Source: CAG-791 sp002394525
GTDB lineage: Bacteria; Bacillota; Clostridia; Lachnospirales; Lachnospiraceae
Reading direction: 5' to 3'
Length of the DNA: 24,420 bases
NCBI GenBank assembly: GCA_946536955.1
Contig: CAMNFJ010000022.1
Coordinates: 1-24,420, forward strand
Under the pieces are notes generated by a model. The model ran no database searches. It was given only the letters and a program-made list of their open reading frames with translations, and was not told the origin of the DNA. Shown one piece after another: positions 1 through 7,610 of the stretch (the first letter of the stretch is position 1; each line of letters opens with the position of its first letter). The position numbers were made by a program, and so were the translations under genes.

Positions 1-8
1 GAAATTTA

Positions 9-37
9 ATTATACTGGTCAAACCCGGAATAGTCAA
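9..37 (-). promoter_or_regulatory. Sigma-A promoter firing out of the left edge
   Basis: Read on the minus strand, a -35 box TTGACT (32-37) and a perfect -10 box TATAAT (9-14) are separated by exactly 17 bp. This is a near-consensus housekeeping promoter. Transcription would start at about position 1 or just beyond the window, so it serves a gene to the left that is not visible. It lies beyond the metH 3' end and its hairpins, so that next gene can be transcribed independently of the met cluster. Confidence 0.8.
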
Positions 38-75
38 CAGACAAGACAGAACATATGTGTGAAAAGGCTGTGAAC

Positions 76-106
76 GTTACTGTACACGCCCCCTCGAAGG
101 GCGTGA
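76..106. repeat. Dispersed hairpin element, copy A
   Basis: This short inverted repeat starts GTTACTGTACACGCC and closes with GGGCGTGAC, with a 7-bp CACGCCC/GGGCGTG stem. It is clearly related to the elements at 5173-5210 and 15171-15209 (GTTACTRT start, C/G-rich middle around TCGA or CGAAGG, then YGTGA). It lies in the gap downstream of metH. The 3' GTAAC arm seen in the other two copies is missing here, so this copy is partly degenerate. Confidence 0.6.
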
Positions 107-122
107 CAATGCGCAGCTTTGT

Positions 123-222
123 CATCAGCTTCGCTGATGGGCCGCCCGCCGTTTAACCCCGGTTTTTGCGAAAAAGCGGGGATTAAACGGCGCAGCACAC
201 TTGAAAAGCAAGTGCACTGCGC
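123..222. repeat. Cluster of three hairpins downstream of metH
   Basis: Three inverted repeats fill the space after the metH stop. The first is CATCAGC/GCTGATG (123-139, 3-nt loop). The second is a long stem whose arms are at 148-167 and 171-191 (GCCGTTTAA, CCCCG and TTTTT paired with their complements, with one bulge and one mismatch). The third pairs GCGCAG (190-195) with CTGCGC (217-222) around an inner CACTTG/CAAGTG stem. No clean U-tract follows, so a simple Rho-independent terminator is not obvious, although the cluster could stabilise or end the metH transcript. The third hairpin resembles the element at 21371-21417. Confidence 0.6.
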
Positions 223-229
223 ACGGTCT

Positions 230-2890
230 TCAGCCAAATATTTCCTCAGCGTAGTGAACGGTCGCCATAGCGTCCGGGGCGTAGCAGTCCGCTCCGATCG
301 CGTCGGCGTAGTCCCGGGTCATGACGGCGCCGCCGACGACCACCCTGGTGTCCGGCTTCTTTTCGCGAAGCAGGCGGATGGTCTCTTCCATGCTGACGAC
401 GGTCGTCGTCATCAGGGCGCTCAGGCCGATCAGGCGGATATTCTCGCGCAGGGCCGTCTCCACGATGGTCTCGGGCGGGACATCCTTGCCCAGGTCCAGG
501 ATCTCATAGCCGTAGTTTTCCAGCATGACCTTGACGATGTTTTTGCCGATGTCGTGGATGTCCCCCTTGACAGTCGCCAGGATGATTCTCCCCTTCGTCT
601 GTCGCTTCTCTCCCTGCATGGCCTCCTTGATCACGTCAAAGGCGGCCCGGGCCGCCTCGGCGCTCATCAGGAGCTGGGGCAGGAAGATCGTGCCCTTTTC
701 AAAGCCCTTGCCGACCTGGTCCAGGGCGGGGATCAGGTCCCTGTTGATGATCTCCAGAGCGGGAGTCCCTCCCCCGAGGAGGCCGCGGGCCGCGTCGGCC
801 GCGCTTTTTCTCATGCCGCGCGCGATGGCGGCCGCCAGGTTCATGCCGGCGGAGTCTGAACCGGAGCCGGCAGACCCGGCCCCTGAGCCCGCAGATCCAG
901 CCCCGCCGCCGGTCCCGTCAGAGGGCAGGCCGCCCTGGTTCGCAGCGTTTTTCTGGTCAGCGCCGGTTTTACCGGGACCGGCCGCCGCGGTGACAGTCGT
1001 CCTCTGCGCGTTCGCATAGGCGCTGATGTAGCCCATGCACTGGGGGTCCATGTCCGAGAGGGCCAGAAAGGCCCTGTAGGCGCACATCATGTCCTCATTC
1101 CCGGGATTCATGATCGCGCAGGAGAGGCCCATCTGCAGGGCCATGGTCAGAAAGTGGGCGTTGATGATGGATCTTTCCGGGAGGCCGAAGGATATATTGG
1201 AGACACCCAGGATCGTATGGCCGTGAAGCTCGTCTCGGACCCGGCGCAGGGTCTCCAGGGTGACCAGGGCTCCCCGGGTGTCCGAGGAGATGGTCATGGC
1301 CAGGCCGTCGATCACGATGTCCTCGCGCGGGACTCCGTACCGGTCCGCCGCCTCGTAGATCTTTCTGGCGACTGCGATCCGGCCGTCGGCGGTCTCCGGG
1401 ATCCCGTCCTCATCCAGGACCAGTCCCACGACGACGCCGCCGTATTTTCTGACCAGGGGAAGAACCGTGTCCAGACTCTCCCGCTTGCCGTTGACGGAAT
1501 TGACCATGGGCTTGCCGTTGTAGAGGCGCATGCCCCGCTCCAGGGCCGCGGGGTCCGATGTGTCGATCTGCAGGGGGAGGCCGATGATGCTCTGCAGGCG
1601 GGTGACGACCGTCTCCATCATCCGGGGCTCATCGATCTCGGGCAGGCCGACATTGACGTCCAGGATATGGGCGCCGCTCTCCTCCTGGCTCAGTCCCTCC
1701 GACAAAATGTATTCGATGTTGTTTTCGCGCAGGGCCTCCTTGAATTTCTTTTTGCCCGTCGGATTGATGCGCTCGCCGATGATGACGGGCCTGGGGCCGA
1801 TCTCCACGGCCTGTGAAAAGGAGGAGACGACCGTGAGCTTCTTTTTTGTGTTGGGGACAAAGGGGACGCCCGGCTCCTGTCCGGCTCTCTGTCCGCTTTC
1901 AGACGCCGTCTGCGGGCCGGCCGGACCAGAGGCCGGATCCGGAAGGCCGGCGCTGCCCCGGACGGCCTCCACGGTCCTCCGGATATGGTCGGGTGTCGTG
2001 CCGCAGCAGCCGCCGACCGCCTGGACGCCCATGGCGGCGATCTTTTTCATCCATGCTGCGAAGCTTTCGGGATCCACGTCGTAGACGGTCCTGCCCTGTT
2101 CCGACCTGGGCAGGCCCGCGTTGGGGTTGACCAGGACGGGGACGGAGGCCCGCTCCGTCAGGCGCTGCACGATCGGGATCATCTGCTCCGGACCCATGCC
2201 GCAGTTTACCCCCAGGCCGTCCACGCCCAGGCCCTCCAGCATGGCCACCGTGGAGTCCACGGTGCCGCCGGTCAGGAGCTTGCCGCTGCCGTCATAGACG
2301 TTGGTGATCAGGACAGGAAGGCTGCAGTTTTCCTTTGCCGCCAGAACGGCCGCCTTGGACTCATAGCTGTCGCTCATGGTCTCGATCAGGACCAGGTCTG
2401 CCCCGGCTGCCGCGCCGATGCGGACGACCTCGCCAAAGAGCTTCACGGCCTCCTCAAAGGGCAGGTCCCCCAGAGGCTCCAGCAGGCGCCCGGTGGGGCC
2501 GATATCCAGGGCGATATAGGCATCCTCCCGGCCGGTCCTGCGCCTGGCCTCCTGCGCCAGTTCCACGGCGGCCTCCACGATCCGCCTCAGCTCCCCCTGC
2601 CCGGGAAATTTCAGGGCGTTGGCGCCGAAGGTATTGGTATTAAAAATATCACAGCCCGCCCTGAGGTAGCCGCAGTGCAGGTCAATGATATCCTCCGGCC
2701 GGCTGAGGTTCCATGTCTCCGGCAGTTCTCCTCCCTGGAGTCCCTTTGCCTGCAGGATGGTCCCGGTCCCGCCATCAAAAAACAGCCACTCCCTGCCGAG
2801 CCGGTCCAGGAGCGGGCGCCTGGCCCCGGAGGGCGCGCCTGAAGACTCTCGAATTTCACTGGTTCTTTTTTCAGCTGTCCTGTCTGACAT
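230..2890 (-). CDS. metH: Cobalamin-dependent methionine synthase lacking the activation domain
   Basis: Cytosolic methionine synthase: transfers the methyl group of 5-methyl-tetrahydrofolate to homocysteine through methylcobalamin. Domains visible in the 886-residue product: homocysteine-binding barrel (about 25-310) with the zinc ligands Cys230 (GVNCG) and Cys295-Cys296 (GGCCGT); pterin-binding barrel (about 355-625, VIIGERINPTG and SNISFGLPER); helical cobalamin cap (about 685-760); Rossmann cobalamin domain with DIHDIG, where His779 would ligate cobalt. The C-terminal SAM-dependent reactivation domain of the 1227-residue E. coli enzyme is absent, but an activation-domain protein is encoded just upstream. 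A Gly/Ser/Ala-rich linker (about 640-685) before the cap is unusually long. An in-frame TTG lies at 2896, but ATG at 2890 is chosen because GGGGAG sits 7 nt before it. Last gene of a metF-activator-metH series. Confidence 0.93.
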   Translation of the reverse strand: MSDRTAEKRTSEIRESSGAPSGARRPLLDRLGREWLFFDGGTGTILQAKGLQGGELPETWNLSRPEDIIDLHCGYLRAGCDIFNTNTFGANALKFPGQGELRRIVEAAVELAQEARRRTGREDAYIALDIGPTGRLLEPLGDLPFEEAVKLFGEVVRIGAAAGADLVLIETMSDSYESKAAVLAAKENCSLPVLITNVYDGSGKLLTGGTVDSTVAMLEGLGVDGLGVNCGMGPEQMIPIVQRLTERASVPVLVNPNAGLPRSEQGRTVYDVDPESFAAWMKKIAAMGVQAVGGCCGTTPDHIRRTVEAVRGSAGLPDPASGPAGPQTASESGQRAGQEPGVPFVPNTKKKLTVVSSFSQAVEIGPRPVIIGERINPTGKKKFKEALRENNIEYILSEGLSQEESGAHILDVNVGLPEIDEPRMMETVVTRLQSIIGLPLQIDTSDPAALERGMRLYNGKPMVNSVNGKRESLDTVLPLVRKYGGVVVGLVLDEDGIPETADGRIAVARKIYEAADRYGVPREDIVIDGLAMTISSDTRGALVTLETLRRVRDELHGHTILGVSNISFGLPERSIINAHFLTMALQMGLSCAIMNPGNEDMMCAYRAFLALSDMDPQCMGYISAYANAQRTTVTAAAGPGKTGADQKNAANQGGLPSDGTGGGAGSAGSGAGSAGSGSDSAGMNLAAAIARGMRKSAADAARGLLGGGTPALEIINRDLIPALDQVGKGFEKGTIFLPQLLMSAEAARAAFDVIKEAMQGEKRQTKGRIILATVKGDIHDIGKNIVKVMLENYGYEILDLGKDVPPETIVETALRENIRLIGLSALMTTTVVSMEETIRLLREKKPDTRVVVGGAVMTRDYADAIGADCYAPDAMATVHYAEEIFG

Positions 2891-2897
2891 TTCCAAT

Positions 2898-2903
2898 CTC
2901 CCC
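2898..2903 (-). promoter_or_regulatory. Ribosome binding site deciding the metH start
   Basis: GGGGAG on the minus strand lies 7 nt before ATG 2890. The alternative TTG at 2896 would be only 1 nt from it, so ATG is the better start. Confidence 0.6.
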
Positions 2904-2971
2904 GTCGGTTCTTGAGGAAGCCCGTGCTTCTGCGGGCCTGTTGATATTGCTTTTTTTTGGATCGTGGCCGC

Positions 2972-3239
2972 GGTTCCTCCGGAACGGACCTTTTCTCAGG
3001 TCACGGCTTCGGTTCCGACGGAACGAATCTTTTTCCGTATCGTCGCTTCGGTTCCGACGGAACGGACCTTTTTCCCGGATTGTCGCTGCGGTTTTCGGCA
3101 GCCATGACATTTTTTCGGATCACAGCCGCGGTTCCTCCGGAACGGACCTTTTTCCGTATCGTCGCTTCGGTTCCGCCGGAACGGACCTTTTTCCGGTTTA
3201 GAGCTTCGGTTTCTCAGGAAGGGCATGGGGAACTCCCAG
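2972..3239. repeat. 39/40-bp tandem repeat array, seven units
   Basis: Units begin with GGTTCC or a variant at 2972, 3011, 3050, 3090, 3130, 3169 and 3208, giving periods of 39, 39, 40, 40, 39 and 39 bp. Each typical unit carries a small palindrome (GTTCCGNCGGAAC) followed by GGACCTTTTTCC on the plus strand. The fourth and last units are the most diverged. The array fills the whole gap between the reactivation-protein stop (3240) and the metH start. On the minus strand it can be read as a 13-residue Arg-rich peptide repeat, but the 40-bp units break that frame and no start site supports it, so I treat it as non-coding. Confidence 0.9.
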
Positions 3240-4007
3240 TCACCGGTCCTGCGCTCCCGCTCTGGAAAAGGCGCAGGAAGCGGATCTGGCGCATGCCTCG
3301 CACCCGTGGATCTCGCAGCTTTCATCCCGGCGGGAAAGTCCGACGACTGCCGTGACGGATTTGGACGGGATCATGAGCAGGCTCTGCGTGAGAGACACGC
3401 CGATCTCCTTCTGCAGGCGCAGGATCTGGGCAAAGTCCTTCTGGTATTCCAGGGGAAAGTCGCCGTATCCCGGGGAAAACCGCGGTCTGCAGTAGAGGCC
3501 CAGGGCGGCTGCCTCCCCGATCATTTTCCGGCTGACCTCGTCACACCAGGTCTCGATCATGGCCGCGGCGGCGGCCTGCAGGATGACCGCGCGGCTGATG
3601 CGGTTCACGGCCGCCCGGGCCATCAGGCGGTCCGGGCCCAGGCCCAGGGTCGCGCCCATCAGGTATACGCTGTCGCAGCCGCGGAGATTGCGGGAGAGAT
3701 CTCTGCTCCGGATCTCCATCCCGGCGATGTAGAGGGGTGCGGGAGGTTCCGTTTCCCCGGGCCGGGAGGCCGTCTCTGACGATGGCTCTCCGCCTGGTCC
3801 GGTTTTTTCCGGCTCCCCCGGGACACCATCGGCCAGTCCGGCAGGAAGCGGGCGCCCAACAGGAAAGCGGCGGAAAATATAGCGGGGCGTCACATTGGCC
3901 CGCAGCTCTTCGAGGCAGCTGTCCACTTCGCGCAGGACGGTTTCGTCCGGGGTGCTGCCGCGAAAGCCCAGATATCGGTATATTTCTTTTTTGTCCGGCT
4001 CGATCAT
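3240..4007 (-). CDS. Methionine synthase reactivation-domain protein
   Basis: A 255-residue stand-alone counterpart of the C-terminal activation domain of MetH. The family binds S-adenosylmethionine and supports reductive remethylation of cobalamin that has slipped to the inactive Co(II) state. Visible hallmark: RPRFSPGYGDFP (about 174-185), corresponding to the RPxxGYP SAM-binding signature of the family. The C-terminus carries a Cys cluster, CEIHGCEACARSASC, of the kind often seen at the end of these short clostridial versions. A Pro/Gly/Glu-rich stretch (about 55-90) interrupts the N-terminal part and looks like a low-complexity insertion. ATG 4007 is preceded by GAGG 9 nt upstream. Its position next to a metH that lacks this domain makes the functional pairing convincing. 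Confidence 0.88.
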   Translation of the reverse strand: MIEPDKKEIYRYLGFRGSTPDETVLREVDSCLEELRANVTPRYIFRRFPVGRPLPAGLADGVPGEPEKTGPGGEPSSETASRPGETEPPAPLYIAGMEIRSRDLSRNLRGCDSVYLMGATLGLGPDRLMARAAVNRISRAVILQAAAAAMIETWCDEVSRKMIGEAAALGLYCRPRFSPGYGDFPLEYQKDFAQILRLQKEIGVSLTQSLLMIPSKSVTAVVGLSRRDESCEIHGCEACARSASCAFSRAGAQDR

Positions 4008-4105
4008 CTTTCTCGTCCTCGCACCATCTCTTGCTCAGGGAGCACTGTGTTTTCTATCCTTCCAATGCTCCTCCCATTGCCGCGGAGGAGCATGGCGGCT
4101 TCTTT

Positions 4106-4165
4106 CCGCGAGGCTTCCCTGTCCGCAGCAGTCCGCGAGGCTGTCCTGTCCGCAGCAGTCCGCTT
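4106..4165. repeat. 27-bp direct repeat, two copies plus a fragment
   Basis: Units starting CCGCGAGGCT at 4106 and 4133 are nearly identical over 27 bp, and a partial third begins at 4160. They lie in the 271-bp gap between the metF stop and the reactivation-protein start. I see no promoter or small gene in this gap. Confidence 0.8.
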
Positions 4166-4240
4166 CCGGTACACCATTCTCCAATACCGGTTTTCCCCTT
4201 TTTGCGTCACAGGTATATTGGGCGGGGCGCTTTCGCACGT

Positions 4241-4285
4241 CAGTGTGACAAGGTGCCTGTCCCTCTGTCACACCTCTGTCACAGG
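4241..4285. repeat. REP-like element overlapping the metF stop codon
   Basis: GTGTGACA (4243-4250) and TGTCACAC (4266-4273) form 8-bp inverted arms around a GGTGCCTGTCCCTC-type centre, followed by one more CTGTCACAGG motif. The metF TGA (4279-4281) lies inside this last motif. The centre and right arm nearly match the palindrome at 19781-19846, so the two loci carry the same dispersed element. No transposase gene is present in the window. Confidence 0.75.
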
Positions 4286-5145
4286 CCCCAGAGGGCGGAG
4301 AGGCTGATCTGGATGGCGGCGGCGATCTCGGGCTTGTTCATGGTGTAGACGTGGATGTGGCCCACGCCGTTGGCGATCAGGTCGACGATCTGCTCGGCCG
4401 CATAGACCACGCCGGCCTGCTTCATGCTCTCGGGGTCGCTGCCGAAGCGGTCCACCATGGTGCGGAAGCGGTGGGGGATGGTGGCTCCGGAGAGGGCGAC
4501 GCTGCGTTTGACCTGGGCGGGACTGGTGATGGGCATGATGCCGGCGACGACCGGGACTTCGATGCCCGCCTCGCGGATGCGGTAGAGGAAGCTGTACATG
4601 GTGGAATTGTCAAAAAACATCTGGGTCGTCAGGAAGTCGCAGCCGGCCTCCACCTTTTCCTTGAGGTGGAGGATGTCCTCCGCCTGGCTCTCGCATTCCA
4701 CATGTCCCTCGGGGTAGCAGGCACCGCCGATGCAGAAGTCCTCATGCAGGGATTTGATGTCGTAGATCAGCTGGGAGGCATGGTCATAGTCAAAGACGGT
4801 CCGCCCCTCCTGGGGAATGTCCCCGCGCAGGGCCATGATGTTCTCGATCCCGTGCTCCTTGTAGCTCTCGATCATGCTGCGCACAGTCTCCCTGGTGGAG
4901 GACACGCAGGTCAGGTGGGCCAGAACGTTGGTCCTGTATTTTTGCTCGAGGTCCGCGGCGATCCGGACTGTGTTCCGGCTGGTTCCCCCGCCGGCCCCGT
5001 AGGTGACGCTCATGAAATCAGGCTCCAGGGCGGCGATCTGCTCCGTAGCCTGTTCGACAGTCAGAAAAGCCTCCTCCGTCCTGGGCGGAAAGACTTCGAA
5101 GGACAGGGTGACCTTCTTCTGATTCAGGATATCGATGATTTTCAT
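4279..5145 (-). CDS. metF: Methylenetetrahydrofolate reductase
   Basis: Flavin-dependent reduction of 5,10-methylene-THF to 5-methyl-THF, the methyl donor used by MetH. The 288-residue length fits the bacterial catalytic-domain form. Motifs include SFEVFPPR (about 15-22, with the conserved Glu17), SVTYGAGGGT, ALRGD, GGACYPEGH (folate/FAD region), TTQMFFD and the C-terminal VYTMNKP. ATG 5145 has a strong AGGAGG ribosome binding site. It is first in the series metF, reactivation protein, metH, all on the minus strand. Its stop codon lies within a REP-like element, so the last few bases may have been recruited from the repeat. I saw no SAM riboswitch, T-box or cobalamin riboswitch in the leader. 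Confidence 0.95.
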   Translation of the reverse strand: MKIIDILNQKKVTLSFEVFPPRTEEAFLTVEQATEQIAALEPDFMSVTYGAGGGTSRNTVRIAADLEQKYRTNVLAHLTCVSSTRETVRSMIESYKEHGIENIMALRGDIPQEGRTVFDYDHASQLIYDIKSLHEDFCIGGACYPEGHVECESQAEDILHLKEKVEAGCDFLTTQMFFDNSTMYSFLYRIREAGIEVPVVAGIMPITSPAQVKRSVALSGATIPHRFRTMVDRFGSDPESMKQAGVVYAAEQIVDLIANGVGHIHVYTMNKPEIAAAIQISLSALWGL

Positions 5146-5172
5146 AACTCCCTCCTCTTGTGATGATAAAAA

Positions 5173-5210
5173 GTTACTGTCACGTCCCTCGAGGGGGCGT
5201 GAACTGTAAC
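5173..5210. repeat. Dispersed hairpin element, copy B, in the metF leader
   Basis: GTTAC (5173-5177) and GTAAC (5206-5210) flank TCACG/CGTGA-type arms and a CCCTCGAGGG centre. It belongs to the same family as 76-106 and 15171-15209. It lies between the hairpin at 5221-5255 and the metF ribosome binding site, so it would be in the 5' untranslated RNA of metF. Confidence 0.65.
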
Positions 5211-5255
5211 GATAAAAATGTCGGGAAAGTGTCTGATGTGTTTACACTTTCCCGA
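5211..5255 (-). terminator. Intrinsic terminator between the lipoprotein gene and metF
   Basis: TCGGGAAAGTGT (5221-5232) pairs perfectly over 12 bp with ACACTTTCCCGA (5244-5255) around an 11-nt loop. On the minus strand the stem is followed by CATTTTTATC. It would end transcripts coming from the lipoprotein gene before metF. Because it lies upstream of metF, an attenuator role is also possible, but no alternative pairing was obvious. Confidence 0.65.
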
Positions 5256-5256
5256 T

Positions 5257-5265
5257 AGCATACCA
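5257..5265 (-). promoter_or_regulatory. Possible extended -10 promoter for metF
   Basis: On the minus strand, TGGTATGCT fits an extended -10 element (TGnTATGCT, hexamer 5257-5262). No good -35 is visible. The predicted start near 5250 lies inside the terminator hairpin, so RNAs starting here could not form the full stem. The same words (CTGTGGTA followed by CTA) occur upstream of the YfhO gene at 18859-18867. Confidence 0.35.
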
Positions 5266-5339
5266 CAGTTTGCTCAATTCGCCTATATTTTTACTGGGTA
5301 AATTATTATCCGGCCCGGTCTTTTCGCACAGGACGTCTT

Positions 5340-5547
5340 TCCCTGTTTCAACTTGTCCGGTATCTCCTCCGCTGAAACCGGATCCTTTTCCTTGTTTCAG
5401 CTTGTCCGGCATCTCCTCCGCTGAGACCGGATCCTTTTCCTTGTTTCAGCTTGTCCGGCATCCTCTCCGCTGAGACCAGGTTCTTCTCCCTATTTCAGCT
5501 TCTCCAGCATCTCCTCCGCTGAAATCAGGTCCTTTTCGGTGAATTTT
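5340..5547. repeat. 49-bp tandem repeat running into the 3' end of the lipoprotein gene
   Basis: Unit starts (CTTGTCCGG or CTTCTCCAG) at 5352, 5401, 5450 and 5499 have an exact 49-bp period, and a decayed piece lies before 5352. The unit at 5499-5547 is protein-coding: it encodes the last residues of the lipoprotein (DLISAEEMLEKL). The other units lie beyond the stop codon. At the position of the TAG stop, the downstream copies read CAA. The array thus looks like serial duplication of the gene's own 3' end into the non-coding gap. Confidence 0.88.
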
Positions 5548-7520
5548 TTTGCCCTGGACCGGTCAAAAACAAAGTGGAAGCCGTCGCGGTAGCCGTTCCG
5601 GGAAACTTCTCCGCCCTCCCAGAAGTACTGGCAGCCGGATGTCCCGTCCGCGTTTTTCCTGTCGCGGGCAAAGTGCCGGTTCCCGTAGTAGCCCTGGACG
5701 GAGACCTTCAGTCTCCCCCGGGAGATGGAATAGATGGTGTCAAAGGACAGGTTGTCGATCCCGGAGCTGCTGTGCAGGAGGTTTTCATATTCCAGATACT
5801 CAAAGTCTCTGCGGTTGAGCCAGGTCTCGTCGAGAGATCCGTTCCGGTATACGACGATCGTGGTTCCCTTGGCCTTTGTGGCACCGTATTGGACAAAAGC
5901 CGGCGTCCTGCCTTCATTGAGGTGGATGAGGGCAAAGCCCTTATACTCATCCTGGTTCAGGCTGCGGAGCTGGCCGGCATAGGCCTCCTTCCAGGAGCTG
6001 TATTTTTTGGCCTTTCCGTCCGATTTTCCGGTCAGATACTGTGTGATATTGGTGATGTTCAGGGGCTCCACATGGCTGTTGACCGCCTCCGTCTTCTCCC
6101 GGTCCAGAAGCGGGACGGGGTAGTCCGGATCCGTCTTCATGGTATAGACCCGGGCCTCCCGGGTCTCCCCGGTCCGGCTGCCCTTCCCGTCGACAAGCTG
6201 ATAGCTGCAGACAGTGATGATATCCGTGCCTCCGTCCCCGTTGTAATCGGTAAAGTCTACGGCATCCACTCCCGTAAAAATACGGTCCCGGCGGACATTT
6301 CCCTCCTCCATGGGATTGAGGGTCATCTTGAGGTCATTGTCCATGACCAGTCCGAAGCTGACATCCGCCATGGGGTCCGCCTCCGTGTCCGGATAGAAGG
6401 GGGCGAAAAACACGTCGCCCACAGGCTCCAGTTCCGCCTGGTAGGACTGGGCCTCGATCAGGTCCTTCTGGACCCAGAGAATATTGGAGCAGAAGCGGTA
6501 TTCCGAACCGTTCTTTTTCAGCTCGACCTCATAGGTCGGCCGGTACCAGGCGGACCGGTCATCCCCGGCGGTCTCCTCCGCGGCGGTGCTCACGGCATTT
6601 CCCTGCGCAGCTGTGGCAGCTTCCGCGGCTGCGCTCACGGCAGTTTCCTCCGCAGCTGTGCTCCCGGTACCGGCCTGCGCGGCGGTGCCGGTCTCCCCTG
6701 TCTGCGCGGCAGCCGGGCCGGTCTCCCCGTCCTTCTCTGCCGCTTCAATGGCCGGAGACGCAAAAGGGACCTCCCGGTAATGCAGGATGAAGGTATCCCC
6801 CTGCTGCCAGCCGTCCAGACAGTCCACTTTCCTGTAATTCGTGTCTCCGTGCGCGTGATAATAGGCGTGGTATCTGCCGATATGGGACCATCCGTCCAGT
6901 CCTTTGGCGGATCCCTCCATGGTTATGCCGGCCTTGCGGGCAAGCAGGTCCTGAATATAGTCTTCCGGGACTTTGGTGACCGGGGTCACAAACTCCTCAC
7001 AGTCCATGCGGTCCAGCAAAAGCTTCTCTTCCTTATCCTCCAGCTTTCCCTGAGGATATCCCGCTCCGGAATAAAAGACCATGGACAAGTCGATGTCCTC
7101 CGGCTTTTCATAGCAGGAAAGCAGGAAGCCGTAGTTCTCCATCCCGTTGAGGTAATCCTCCATATTCTGAAGAGTTTCTGCGTCGAGCCGGGTCAGAGCC
7201 TGGTTTTCCTCTGCAGCTGTCAGGCTCTCCTGTCCGGAGGCGTTCTGGGCCGCGGCGGCTGTCTGACCTGCCCCGGCCGGGTCCTGCCCCGCCGGAGCCG
7301 CCTCAGCGGCAGCCTGTCCGCTTCCGTCCGCTTCCTCTGCGCCGGCTGGCGCGGAAAACAGATCGTCGCCCTCCTCTCCGGCATCCCCGGCGGAGGGGGC
7401 GTCCTCCCCGAACAGCGGGGCATTCTCCGCTTCCCCGGCGCCCGGTTCCGGCCCGCAGGCACAGAGCAGACAGGCCAGGACCGCCGCGAAAGCTATGGTC
7501 TTTCTTATTTTCTTTTTCAT
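5490..7520 (-). CDS. Large Ala-rich secreted lipoprotein of unknown function
   Basis: I do not recognise the family of this 676-residue protein. It begins with a Lys-rich n-region, a hydrophobic stretch and a lipobox-like LCAC, giving a lipidated Cys22 on the outer face of the membrane. Residues about 25-105 are an Ala/Gly/Glu/Asp-rich disordered linker, and a second Ala/Thr/Glu-rich low-complexity insert (about 262-322) interrupts the folded part. D-Y-N-G-D-G-G-T-D (about 425-433) matches a calcium-binding EF-hand or FG-GAP type loop. A Trp/Tyr-rich C-terminal part includes a YYGNRHF segment. ATG 7520 is preceded by GAGAGG. It follows the pseudouridine synthase gene by 90 bp on the same strand. 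Its stop codon lies in a 49-bp tandem array, and a terminator follows at 5211-5255. Confidence 0.85.
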   Translation of the reverse strand: MKKKIRKTIAFAAVLACLLCACGPEPGAGEAENAPLFGEDAPSAGDAGEEGDDLFSAPAGAEEADGSGQAAAEAAPAGQDPAGAGQTAAAAQNASGQESLTAAEENQALTRLDAETLQNMEDYLNGMENYGFLLSCYEKPEDIDLSMVFYSGAGYPQGKLEDKEEKLLLDRMDCEEFVTPVTKVPEDYIQDLLARKAGITMEGSAKGLDGWSHIGRYHAYYHAHGDTNYRKVDCLDGWQQGDTFILHYREVPFASPAIEAAEKDGETGPAAAQTGETGTAAQAGTGSTAAEETAVSAAAEAATAAQGNAVSTAAEETAGDDRSAWYRPTYEVELKKNGSEYRFCSNILWVQKDLIEAQSYQAELEPVGDVFFAPFYPDTEADPMADVSFGLVMDNDLKMTLNPMEEGNVRRDRIFTGVDAVDFTDYNGDGGTDIITVCSYQLVDGKGSRTGETREARVYTMKTDPDYPVPLLDREKTEAVNSHVEPLNITNITQYLTGKSDGKAKKYSSWKEAYAGQLRSLNQDEYKGFALIHLNEGRTPAFVQYGATKAKGTTIVVYRNGSLDETWLNRRDFEYLEYENLLHSSSGIDNLSFDTIYSISRGRLKVSVQGYYGNRHFARDRKNADGTSGCQYFWEGGEVSRNGYRDGFHFVFDRSRAKKFTEKDLISAEEMLEKLK

Positions 7521-7610
7521 ATCATCCTCTCATGACGGGCCGTCCTGTACGTTTTTCCGGAATCTCTCCCCCGGATAATATTCACAGAAGGAGCTTCCCG
7601 GCGCCTGACC

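Noticed and set aside
2897..3239. CRISPR array, considered because of regularly spaced palindromic units
   Set aside because: Units are contiguous with no unique spacers between conserved repeats, and no cas gene is nearby. It is a plain tandem array.
2871..3325. Minus-strand frames encoding a 13-residue Arg-rich repeat peptide
   Set aside because: They are translations of the 39/40-bp array. The 40-bp units shift the frame, no ribosome binding site is seen, and they would overlap the ends of two real genes.
5146..5350. SAM, T-box or cobalamin riboswitch upstream of metF
   Set aside because: No recognisable conserved core of any of these was found; the region is explained by a terminator hairpin, a dispersed hairpin and a possible promoter.
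5574..7535. Long plus-strand open frame (653 codons) opposite the lipoprotein gene
   Set aside because: It is an exact antisense shadow of a gene with a lipoprotein signal and ribosome binding site. High GC at third positions keeps the opposite frame open, and its product has no recognisable domain.
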